DNA from: Bryopsis sp. KO-2023
Taxonomy: Eukaryota > Chlorophyta > Ulvophyceae > Bryopsidales > Bryopsidaceae
Assembly (NCBI GenBank): GCA_030272585.1
Contig: BSYQ01000011.1
Location: 806,001 to 870,000 of the forward strand
Direction: 5' to 3'
Length of the DNA: 64,000 bases
Position 1 is the stretch's first letter; each line of letters starts with the position of its first letter. The translations under genes were made by a program, and so were the position numbers. Below, piece by piece: positions 37,501 through 47,405 of the stretch. The notes beneath the pieces were generated by a model. That model was given only the letters and a program-made list of their open reading frames with translations, did no database searches and was not told where the DNA came from.

Positions 37501-38158
37501 CACCATATCAAAATGAAACTCAAACAATCATACTAACTTTCACACTTGAAAATTCAATTTCCCCTTTTTCTTGCTCCAAAGAGCCCAAAGGTGCTAAAAG
37601 CCCACTCCAAAAAAAAAAGAAGAAAAAAAGTTTAAAAAAATGTATCGACATAAATTAAAAAAGGTTGAACAATAAAAAAAAAGGGTGGTTACGCCCACCT
37701 TATGAATGTAACAACCAAGCATCACTTTTTTCTTTTCTTTTTTTTTTCAACTCCCTTTTTCTCCTTTTTTTTCTCAGCCCACTCTCCGATCATAATTGAA
37801 GTACATATATATAATTTAGATAATTTAAAAAGACAACATAGAAAATTGAAAAGTAATACATACCACACATATACTTTGAGGTTCACACCCCATTTTCCCC
37901 ATTTTTTTTTTACCACACAATTAGCAATCGTTGATTTTCAACGAGCAATGTACTTCACATTCAAAAAAAGACCTCTCTTCCCCATTCTTTCTTTTCTCTC
38001 CAATCCATTGCTACCTTCTCACTCTTTTTTTTTTTTTTTTTCAACTTTTTCACTCAGATGCTTTCTCCAACCGACTGTCCCCACCCAAAAAAAAAGAAAA
38101 AACGAAAAAAAAAAAAACGAAATATTTGATGGATATTTCATCAAACCTGTTATTCATA
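34598..38158 (-). repeat. long C-skewed (sense G-skewed) 3' flank of the zinc-finger gene
   Basis: From about 35050 to 38158 the plus strand consists largely of T, A and C runs, the mirror image of the tails after plus-strand genes. It follows the minus-strand stop at 38159. The left end (34598-35050) is more ordinary and includes the inverted copy of the dispersed repeat. ORFs here are Phe/Ser/Lys-rich artefacts of the runs and have no splice support. It may be a 3' UTR of up to 3 kb. Confidence 0.5.
34893..34991 (-). repeat. dispersed repeat, copy 2 of 3 (inverted)
   Basis: Read on the minus strand it carries the same ordered blocks as the other two copies (AAAAAGTA, AGTCCCTTCAAATACC, CACAACC, ACCCAACTGAA, CTTTCCACA). 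It lacks about 10 bp (the GCTAGCAAC block). Confidence 0.7.
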
Positions 38159-40849
38159 TCAACACTTCCGAGGTATGAAACCTTTGTGCAAAATCGCATC
38201 GGTTGGATTTCCGTGTATCGTGCCACCCCCTCCAACCAGCTCATCATGAGGTGCCCTGTTCCAATTTCCATGGCCAAAAACCTCCCCACACAAATTGTAC
38301 CGGGGGTAGTGCCAGTCTTGGTAAGGCACCCTTTCTAAGTTCACGTTTTGACTGCACTGCAACGGGGCAGGGCCATGATGGGACATCGCGGAGCCCAACC
38401 TCTGCACTCGCAAGCTTTCGGAATCGCACAGGAGCGGATTCATGATGTCATTGAATTGGGTGGTGAAGCTGGGGCTGCTTGCTTCGCTCAGTAAAGGATG
38501 GGAAGAATTGCTGACAGGAGGGATCTGGCTCGTGGGTGGCCCGATCTGTGAGGGGAAAAAAAAAGTAAAAAAAATGACTAAACCACCTTCATTTCGGAAC
38601 ATTATGCTTGGTTCGTTTCAAAAAGGTGTCAAAAATGACGCATCTTGCTGGAATTTACGTTTCGATGCATGCAGGAGGAGGTGGCACGACGTGCGTTCTG
38701 TTGGAGGTGTGAAGCAGAAAACTCTTTTAAAAGACAAAAAAGAAAATGGAAATGGACTTACAGGAGGGTATGTCCACAATCCAGCCCTGTAAAAATTTCC
38801 TCCTTCTGGGAAAGAAGCCTCTGGCTGGATCTGATATGTCTGCTGGCATTCTTGAGCATGGTTGAGCCTCAAATCTCCAATAATACTCGTCAAACTGTCC
38901 GTCATGTCGCTCCTTTGTTGGTGGCAGTCGCCCAGCGTTCCAGACATGGACCAGCGAGAAACCTACAAAAACGACGCAAAAATAAAACATTTATTAACAA
39001 TACAAGATCGTTGAATGCGCCATCCGCAAGGAAGCTTTCACTGGGGATGCTTGGAAGTCTCCAGATTTTGTCGGTCGTTATTTTGGCCGACCAAGGGCAA
39101 GTCACATTACATTCAGTTTTTGAACTACGCCACCCTGACACCACCGACTAATGTCCACGTTGGAATTAGCGTCCTGGGGTTTTGATTTGCGCAAGCAAGG
39201 ATAGTGGAATCTCAGCAAGCGCACAGGCCTGTTGTGTTCCGCCCACAACCAAACCCAGCCGCTTCCACAAAGCTTCTAACAGCGTGCGTTCCTGGAACCG
39301 TAGGAATACTTGAAACTTTTGAACTTAGTAGTTGAAACTTTTACTTGGACTTCGCACTCACTTTGTCGTCCCTGTGGCGCTGTACAGGATTCTTCGCTTT
39401 TGTTTTTGGTAGTTTCCCTTTCCCAGTGGGTCCTTCCACGCTCGCCGTCCCTGTCATCTCGTTCACACATGTGATATTGGAGTCTTGGCTGCTGCAGGGA
39501 GTCCTTTTGTTGGCGCCACGACGCAGGCCCACCTCAGCGCTCTCGTGGGATTCTTCTCTGGCAGGCTCGAAACCTTTGCACCCTTCCAGAGCGCTGGTTG
39601 CGTTGTTTTCGACGCCATTTTCTGTGTTAGAGTCGGGTACCCGCAGTTCTTCAAGGGTGTGCGCGAAAAAACACACTTTTCTGGAACACTCGGAACCGTC
39701 GTTGCAGGGCTGCGTACGATACCTACCAAAAACAAACCGTAGCAGGTCCGTGAGTTCGAAAGAGAGGGAGGAGGATTCCAGATTCGCTTATCGACAGGAC
39801 AAGGACGTCGCTTGCAGCCAGGTGGCGGGTTCCGGAAAAGAGGACAGTCATAGCTATTATAGCTCCTGTACATTTTCCAGAAAGGAAGTTTTGGAACAAG
39901 AAGCGGCCCGTGAGTGGGAGGAAGGAAATACAGCCGCGACCACGTGACCCGCGGAAGGTGAAGAAAAAAAAGAACTCGGCCGCTGTCAAGCACCAACGCT
40001 AGCCAAGGCATGGGTGCCAGAAACTCGTCAAGGTCTACCTGCAAGGGTGCAGCCAGTACTCGAAGACGTTGTGTGCGAATGGACACGACGCCGTTCGTGG
40101 GCACTCCTTTCCCTTGACGACACGAAATCAAGCACGGTTGAGCAGCAGCAAAGACGCATGGAAAAAATCAAGCGTACGTCGTGTGGAAGGAAACTCAAGT
40201 CACGACATCTCAAAACAACAAAAAGGAAACGGACTGTAGCGGTACCGTTTTCATTTCCGGGCACGCGATTCCGACGTAGTGGAACACTCGGGGGTCTCTC
40301 CTTCTCGCCTTCTCGCCTGGGTGGGCGAATGGGCATTTCGTCCAGTCGTGACAGAATCGCTTGCTGCAGGGTAGAACCTGGCCGAAAGAACATGATTCAC
40401 AAGCTCAGCGTGCTTTCTAGTGCATACCTTGCGCAAAACGCCTGAAAAAAAAAGCACGAAGGGAGTGATAGGAACGAGAGACGACTGCAGGACTTCCTTT
40501 CTTACGACAAAATCAAGACCAGGATCCTAATCAGAGTTGCTTTCAGCGATCCCACAGAGGCGTCCGAGAGTCACCGTGTCACACGGACTCGACCGCACAA
40601 CACGACGCGATATTATTCTCTTCCCCCACCTTAAAGCAATACATACGGAATTCGTCCGTTTTGTAGACTCGGCTCTCGTCGACATCGCCATTGCTGGCCT
40701 CCTGCGTGTGCTCGATATTTTCACTTCCCTAGCCGATAAACAAGCACACCTCACGGATCGAAACAAGACGTCGGCGTCAGAGGGGAAATTCAAGAATAAA
40801 GACTTCCAAGTACCTCCAGGTTTAGGAAAGACAAGGAACTCAAAGCCAT
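38159..40849 (-). CDS. arginine-rich tandem CCCH zinc-finger protein (plant RR-TZF type)
   Basis: Probable RNA-binding regulator of mRNA stability. Exons: 40849-40814, 40728-40630, 40377-40246, 40112-40039, 39722-39362, 39147-39004, 38962-38762, 38697-38659, 38545-38159; in frame, 490 residues. Residues 34-45 read [11 protein letters not shown], then finger one C49-x5-H55-x4-C60-x3-H64 ([20 protein letters not shown]), the diagnostic HCH arrangement and RR patch of plant TZF proteins. A second CCCH follows (C84, C93-x5-C99-x3-H103) with [14 protein letters not shown], then a third, C120-x5-C126-x4-C131-x3-H135, in [17 protein letters not shown]. All ligands are intact. The remaining 350 residues are low in known motifs. 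The 13-codon exon 38697-38659 is optional by phase. Plant members act in processing bodies and stress granules; that role here is inference. Confidence 0.85.
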
Positions 40850-41381
40850 CTCTGCCGACGTCTCAGTAAAGAATGCAGGAACTCTGGGGCGTCTGCGCTA
40901 GACAACCGTCTGAAAGGATAACGGACAAGGAGGAGCTGGCGCGGTTGCACGGCGCAGATTCTACACCTGCTTTTCCTTCCACCCTAGTCTTTCTCCAAGA
41001 AAAGATAGAGGCTGTCAAGTGTATCTGTTCAGTGCAGGCGTCCGATGTAGTAAGGGGAGCGTCCCTTCGAGCGCCAATTAGAAATACAGTTTTCACATTT
41101 AATGTGATTCTGGCATCGGGCTTTGGCAGCGCTCAGTCCGCCTGACGGTGAGGTACAGAAAAGAGCTGGACGCCGCATCGCCCCTCCTTTGCCAGCCAAT
41201 AGTTGGGAGCCACCCGCTAGGCTCCAACAAGTTGACGGAGCGGAAAGAAATCACCTAAATTTGCTTGCAAGTGTGAGTCAAGGTGGAGAAAATCTCAATT
41301 AAATGGGACTTTCGCAAAGGTCTTCGCTAAATTCGGCGGAAACCTTGACGCCTTTTTGAATGAGAAAAGAACAGAAGATCG

Positions 41382-41415
41382 ACTTCACTTCACTTCACTT
41401 CACTTCACTTCACTT
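41382..41415. repeat. TTCAC pentanucleotide microsatellite
   Basis: About six perfect tandem units. Confidence 0.85.
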
Positions 41416-42070
41416 TTTTTCTCTGCTCCCCCTGGTCTACCCATAATTGAAACACTGTTGAAACACAATTTCCTCCCCCGCGAATTCTACCGCATTTCCC
41501 GTTATCACTCATTTCACGCCCTGATCCTTTCCTCATATCAACACCACCTCAAAATCACCTCCACCATGACACCCACCAAGGACTGATTCAAAAACATAGA
41601 ACACAGGTCAGCCTAAGCTGTGTTTGATATGAGCAACGATCCAAGAAAAAGATGCCCCTGGCCGAAATCAAAAAATATGAGTTACACTCTTAACTTTCGC
41701 TTCCGTTTTCATTTCACAATTCAAGTCACTATTTGTGGTAGTGATTCATGGCTAGTTTGTGATGTGATCATTAGGAGTTCGAGGTAGTTTTCATGTGTCG
41801 TTGCCCACAAAGGCAGTGCTATTGTTAATACCGTGTAAGAATTTGGGCCCACTTTCTCCGGCGACACTATTGGAAGGGAAATATGAAAAATATGTCAATA
41901 TGTGGATTGTGTGAGTTAGCGTCAGTGCTAATGGTTGAAACTGAAAATAAGGTTGCAGTGATACAGCCGGGTACTTAAATGCTTTAGGGGTTTGCAGTGT
42001 AAGGTTTTTGCCATTTGTTCAGCTGACACTTTACCCATCCAAAAGAGCGAATGTGTTGAATTTTTACACT

Positions 42071-42180
42071 GTAAAAAGTACGACCCTCGTTCCAACTGTA
42101 GTCCCTTCAAATACCACAACCAAGAACCTTAACTATACAAACTGCATAGCAACTACCCAACCGAATACCTCCTTTCCACA
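42071..42180 (+). repeat. dispersed repeat, copy 3 of 3
   Basis: The fullest copy, starting GTAAAAAGTACGACC and ending CCTTTCCACA. See copies at 24498 and 34893. Confidence 0.7.
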
Positions 42181-42610
42181 AATGTGAGTTCCTTCAAGCA
42201 GTTCACGAACACTGTCGGGACAAAGCATAGTGCAACCTGAGAAGCATGGGTTTATTATGAACGGTGGAAACAGGAATCATGAATCAGTTTACACTTGAGT
42301 AGGCGGCTATGGCTGCACACCTGGGGCTTGTGTCAAGTCTCAATCAATGAGCCATTCATGCGCACCATTGTCCGGTGGAAAATTGATTGATTGATTGATC
42401 GATTAATCAAAGTATGGTATTTATTTCGAGGCGATGGTATTTCGATCTCAATCCATCTAAGGGGAAGGCCCCGAGGGGAGGAACAACAAACATTGATTAC
42501 AATGAGAAAGGCCTGAATCATTCCTTTGGTGATGCATGTACCCGGGGGGGGGGGGAATCACGCTTGGTACAGCAGACAAAGGATGACTGGGCATGCCCCA
42601 TGACGAAACA

Positions 42611-45600
42611 CTATGCTCGAAAACACTTCATGTATTGCCCTGCACCAATCGATCTCCCTTCTGAGGATCCAATGGATATCACCTGCTGCAATGAGCATAC
42701 CGATATACAAAACCAAAGGAGTATGCCAAAAAAACTGTCCATCGCCACTCTCTTCCAGCAAGAGCCCATGATACGCATTTTCCTCCCATGACCAGACAAC
42801 CATTCTAAATCTGGCAGCAAAGAAAGCCCGTCGGGGAAAACAATTGCTAAACGACAGACCAAGAGTAGCTTGGAGGACAAGGGGTCCAACTTTGTGCAAA
42901 CCTGGAAGCAAATTGGTTAGGGAATCTTCGTTTTGGATGCGACCTCAGGTACAGTGTGGCGAAATGGTTGGTTTTCTGCGCTCAAATGCTCAATTGCATC
43001 ACACACTGCTTTTTCACGTCTGGCTTCTTTTTCCACGAAAAATGGAACGCAAACCACCTGCAGCACCAACCCACAATGATGTCTCAATCAGGAGGAAAAA
43101 AAAGAGCGCTCAGCTCATATTCAGAATCCATACAGTGGGGCGCAGCAACGGAGTCGAACATACCCCCCAGTGTGTAGCAGGGTTTGCACATTTGAACCCT
43201 GAATACTGCTAATGATATGTGCATGTCTGGCTCTACGTCTGCTGCCTCACCTTATACCCTGCAGCTTCAAGCACTTGATTTCTGAAAAGAGTTTTTCCCC
43301 TTTGTAGGTACTCTCCGTCCACCTTATTGATCGTGTAATGGGTGGGGCCATCGCATTCGATGACTAATCCTGGAGTTCCAGGAATGAAAATATCGACAGG
43401 GAGGACACCATCCACCAAACGCTTGTCAGACTCAAACGATATGCCCTTCTCTAGCAACATCTTCAGGATGCCCTTCTCGAAGCTGGATATTTGCGTTGGC
43501 TTGACACATTGGGTTTTCGCTAGTTTGACCAGTGAGTCTAGGGTGGGGTCGAATTTTTCCCCCTTGATAAGGGTGATGTACAAGGATGCTTGAGCGATTT
43601 GCATGGCCTCCTCAAAGCTGAGTTTCTGGCGATCAATTCCCAGAACTAAGAGCCTCTTGCACAAATGTGTGAAGTGCTCCACTGATAAAATGCCTAATAC
43701 AGCCATCGACCACATTGTGTGGATGCAATCCCGGCTGGACATTCTTTCTTTATTCCGGAGGATGTATGACTGACTGAGCTGGAGAAATTCTCGGTGCTCG
43801 ATGGTCAATACAGCGCAAGCCTGCATCATCATGGATATAACTTTGGTGGTTTCGTCACTCGGTTCAGCATCCCCGACTTGACTTGCATTGATCAAACGCC
43901 CCATCAAATCAGCATTGCGGTAACGCAACTGACCGAGGCTCCAGCATATGTTGGACAGCGTGTGTCGATCAAAACCCCTGAGGTCCCTTCTATTGACCTC
44001 CTCCACCACACTGTCCAAAAACGACACCATCGATTCTGCCAGGAATTCGGTGGCCAAAGTCTCCACCAATGCAAAGCCATACAGCGCAGTCGAGATCTCC
44101 TGTGGGGAAAACTCACCCAGCCGCTTCGTCACTCCATTCAGCAGCACGGAGAAGGTCGCCTCATCGAAAAAGGACGATTTCCCAAACCCATATATGACCA
44201 TAACCAGCCCCTGTCCAGTGAAGGTGTCGATTCTTGTTTCGCTGGCAATCTCGGCCCCCAGTTGTTTCAGAACTTCTTCATTTCGTACCCCACACAGCCC
44301 AAAACCATACGCGATGTTTGCTAATCCTTGCGCAGAGAACTCCTGCAAACGCTGGGGCTTTGCCACCTCCCCTGCCAAGCTCTCCAGCACCTCACGATCA
44401 CTGGACCGCACCAATCCCAGCCCATACACAACATTACTCAACCCTTGAGCGATGAATTTGCTCAATCGCTGGGGCTTGGACACCTCCGTCCCCAGCCTTG
44501 AAAGCAAAAACTTATCATCATAACCCAGCAGCCCGAAGCCATACACCATGTTGGCCAACTCTTGCTCAGCAAAGCGATTCAGCCTGTGTGGTTTCGAAAT
44601 CTCGTTTCCTAACGCTGCCAGCACCTTTCCGTCGAAATGCCCCACCAAACTGAAGCCGTACACAGTATTAGCTAATCCTTGTTCAGCCAGTTTTCCCAGT
44701 TTCTCTGGTTTACTAATTTCTTGGCCCAACACCGTCAGCAGCTGTTCGTTTTTATAACCTAACACTCCGAATCCATAAACAACATTGGGTAGACCTTGCA
44801 TCGTCAGATGCTGGGCTCGAGCAGCCACCCTGTTCCCCAGCAAGTCGAACAGTTCTTCATCTTTGAGGTTCAGTTTCGACAAGCCCCACACCATGGTAGC
44901 CAGCGAATGCTCGTCGAAATGCACTGCTCCCGTCGACAGGGGCTTTTTCAGCCATTTCCCCAAACCATCCAGGAGATCGGCATCTTTGAGCTGTACATTC
45001 GCAAGTCCATGAAGAGCTGTTGAGAAATCCTGGGGTGAAGCACCACTCTCCATGTGGGGTTTCATTGCTTTCATGATTGCCCTGACCTTTCCATCGATCC
45101 AATCCTTTTTCTGCTTGGAACGACAAATCGCAGCCGAATAGCACCCCAACCCCTGCAACATGCTCGACAATTCTCGAGCCTTGAACTCTTCTAGGTGAAA
45201 ACCGAATCGACCTTCACAAGCTTCCGTCAATTTGACCAGGAAATCCCACCCCTCGTTTTCCAACACGGCCAGAGCTTCATGGTTTTTTTTCCTTTTTTGG
45301 TCGGCTGCGATCATGCCGAGGGACTGAATCGACATTGACACTCCGATGGGTCGAACGCTCTCCACCAACTCTGCGTTTCGACACGCGAAATAGAACAGCT
45401 TGGATAACAGTTCGGAATCCCAATAACCAACCACCCTGCAACCGTGAATGCATCTCGCCAGCAGGACCGGACTCAGGTTGTCTAAATCATCGAGGATCTG
45501 TTTTGACATGGCTTTCCAGCGGAGGTGGTTTTCTGTGGCATTTGGATGGGATTTCTCTGCTCTTGAAGAGGCAATCAAATTCTTCAATGCATGGATGATG

Positions 45601-46685
45601 TTGCCCTGTTCGGTTCTCCTGTGGGGGTGGAGCTTATTGCCTGAGAAAATAAGAAGTGAGTTTTGACACAGCTTTAAAAAAAAGGAAAGAAAGGCAGAAG
45701 GGGGGGATTCCCCCCAAAAAAAAAACACCCCTGGCAGCAAGATCACGATATGTGATTGGAAAAGAATCTATTTTTTAAAATGATAATAATAGTAATAATA
45801 GTTTTTCAATACAAAAAAAATATGTTTTTCAATATGGGGCCAACAAAAACATGAATTTATTGGAACACACAATTGATTTTTGGGTAAAAGAATCTAAGAA
45901 AGACATAATAGTAAGAAATTATAAATAAAAATAATAATAAGAAAAACATAAGGACGGCTCAATTTGTGCTGCTCAAAACAAAGTCATCCACATTTGCGAC
46001 CATAAGTTTGTGCCAAAAAAAAAAAACTACCTGGAGTGTCATTCTTGTGATATTTGACCCTTGGCAAGTTTGATTTGATTTTTTCCCCTCGATCTATACA
46101 CAACACAACGAAAGATTCCATTTTTGAAACTGCTTATTATTATCAATCATACAACAGAAACAAACATCGCTACACATTGAGAAATATGAAGTTAAACTAA
46201 GAGAAAAATATGAAGTTTATGTGAAGTTAATATGAAGTTCGGAAAACTTCAAATTATTTCCTGAAAACAAATGCAAGCGATACAATGTGAAGTTATATAT
46301 AGAGCCCAACACTGATATAGTCCTTTTAAGTCAGTCAATGGACTGTTAATCGTCAGGATTTGAACCTAGGTCAATAATGCCGGGTTTTTTTGTTGTTGCT
46401 CGTCCACATGGAATTGATCGATCGATCAAAAGGCATTTTTGCCTTTTGGCAGAATAATCCTAAATTCACCATATTAGCCACTCCTACCATGTACAGTTCT
46501 CTTTGTGCATTCATTTTAATCCTATTTCAATTCTACCGAGTCTTACAGGTTCAGCAAAAAGTTTTCCCACAATGAAAATTTTGTGGAGCCATTTAAAAAA
46601 AAAAAAAATCTTCAAAACTGACTCCCGACCTTACTTTCGCAACCCACCCGACGTCGTTTCGTTCTGGCGGCGGCTTGCTCTGCAT
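42611..46685 (-). CDS. RAP-domain protein with OPR-like repeats
   Basis: Likely organelle RNA-processing factor. Exons 46685-46635 (MQSKPPPERNDVGWVAK), 45671-43251 (807 codons, uninterrupted), 43057-42944 and possibly 42901-42611; total up to 958 residues. Residues about 300-545 hold six repeats of 38-39 residues with the pattern QGLANxVYGFGLLGY...EISKPxRL, resembling octotricopeptide-type helical repeats that bind RNA. Before them come related degenerate helices (STALHGLANVQL, LATMVWGLSKL). The C-terminal RAP domain has LVIECDGPTHYT and FRNQVLEAAGYK, completed across the splice by VVCVPFFVEKEARREK. RAP domains are endonuclease-like and common in chloroplast and mitochondrial RNA proteins. 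The last exon adds a hydrophobic segment (FFGILLWFCISVCSL) and may instead be 3' UTR. No clear targeting peptide is visible, which is odd for an organelle protein. Divergent from the gene at 47406. Confidence 0.8.
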
Positions 46686-47405
46686 CTGAACTCCCCTAAA
46701 ATTCAGATAACAAACGAAAGCTTCCGTTTTCAACAACTTGCGCGAAAATCCGCGATGCTGTCACTGCCCGCCCCGGACATTCAGTACATGTTGAAGGACT
46801 CTGTAAACCAATCCTCAACGAACCTCGTCACTGAAGAATCTGCAGTTTCCCAAAATACAACTCAACGAGCTCTTAGGAGGATTGCGACAGAGCTCGATGA
46901 TACGAAGTCGGCGTGGGGCTAGGTACGCCATTGTCTAGTCCACGCTGATACGAACTTAATTCGAGACTGGGGGAGGAGAACGCTCCTTCTCCAGAATCCC
47001 TGTTACCACGTTTGTTTCTTTGAAAAAGTGTACAGAAATTCGTTTTGTGCATGTCAGACGGTCGCTTCATTTTTCCATCAGGAAAAATTAATGAGAACCA
47101 AGCAACAAAAAACAATTTTTGCCTTTCTGTAAGCCCATCCGTTTTGTTTGTTCCGTTTGCTTTCGGGTGTGAAATTTTTGGCTGGGTTTGCCCCCCCCCC
47201 CAAGTTCAGTTTTCTAAAAATGCCTATTTTGGTGGCAGAAGTTCCGCCAGCTTCCGAAAGTTTCCGTGATTTCGGAAAATTACATGCACAGTTTCTATCG
47301 AATCGACCTAGATGATGTGAATGCTCCCACTTGTACAGTTTTCAACCTCGACGGAGTGTTTCTCCCCGAAACCTCGTTCTTTTCGGTATCAAGGCCGTTG
47401 CAGCC
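46686..47405. promoter_or_regulatory. shared spacer of divergent RAP and cold-shock genes
   Basis: 720 bp between two start codons in opposite directions. A C run lies at 47191-47199. No TATA box was identified. It holds both promoters by position. Confidence 0.4.

Larger units (their letters stand above)
40850..42610. other. intergenic region upstream of the zinc-finger gene
   Basis: The first 350 bp are CpG-rich and probably the promoter. A pentamer tandem (TTCAC, about six units) lies at 41382-41415, a dispersed repeat copy at 42071-42180, an (ATTG)n patch near 42383-42408 and a G run at 42544-42553. No gene was supported. Confidence 0.45.

Noticed and set aside
35470-38050. ORFs up to 184 residues in the A/T/C-run tract
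   Set aside because: Low-complexity translations of runs, no start context, no exon joins, no recognisable motif.
39725-40020. Minus-strand exon-like reading [16 protein letters not shown] and onward
   Set aside because: It looks coding, but the zinc-finger protein is completed perfectly by splicing from 40039 to 39722, which makes this stretch an intron.
40441-40456. Tiny 14-nt exon between pyrimidine-rich acceptor and GTATGC donor in the zinc-finger gene
   Set aside because: Including it would break the reading frame between FRMYCFK and VLPCSKRF, which match the family when joined directly.
46335-46380. tRNA-like words (GACTGTTAATC and GATTTGAACC)
   Set aside because: The anticodon-like word is on the plus strand while the T-loop-like word reads on the minus strand. 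No cloverleaf with acceptor and D arms can be formed.
46576-46922. Plus-strand ORF of about 116 residues (with SFWRRLALHLNSPKIQ)
   Set aside because: It overlaps the first exon and promoter of the minus-strand RAP gene, has a stop right before the only donor, and shows no family. Judged a shadow.
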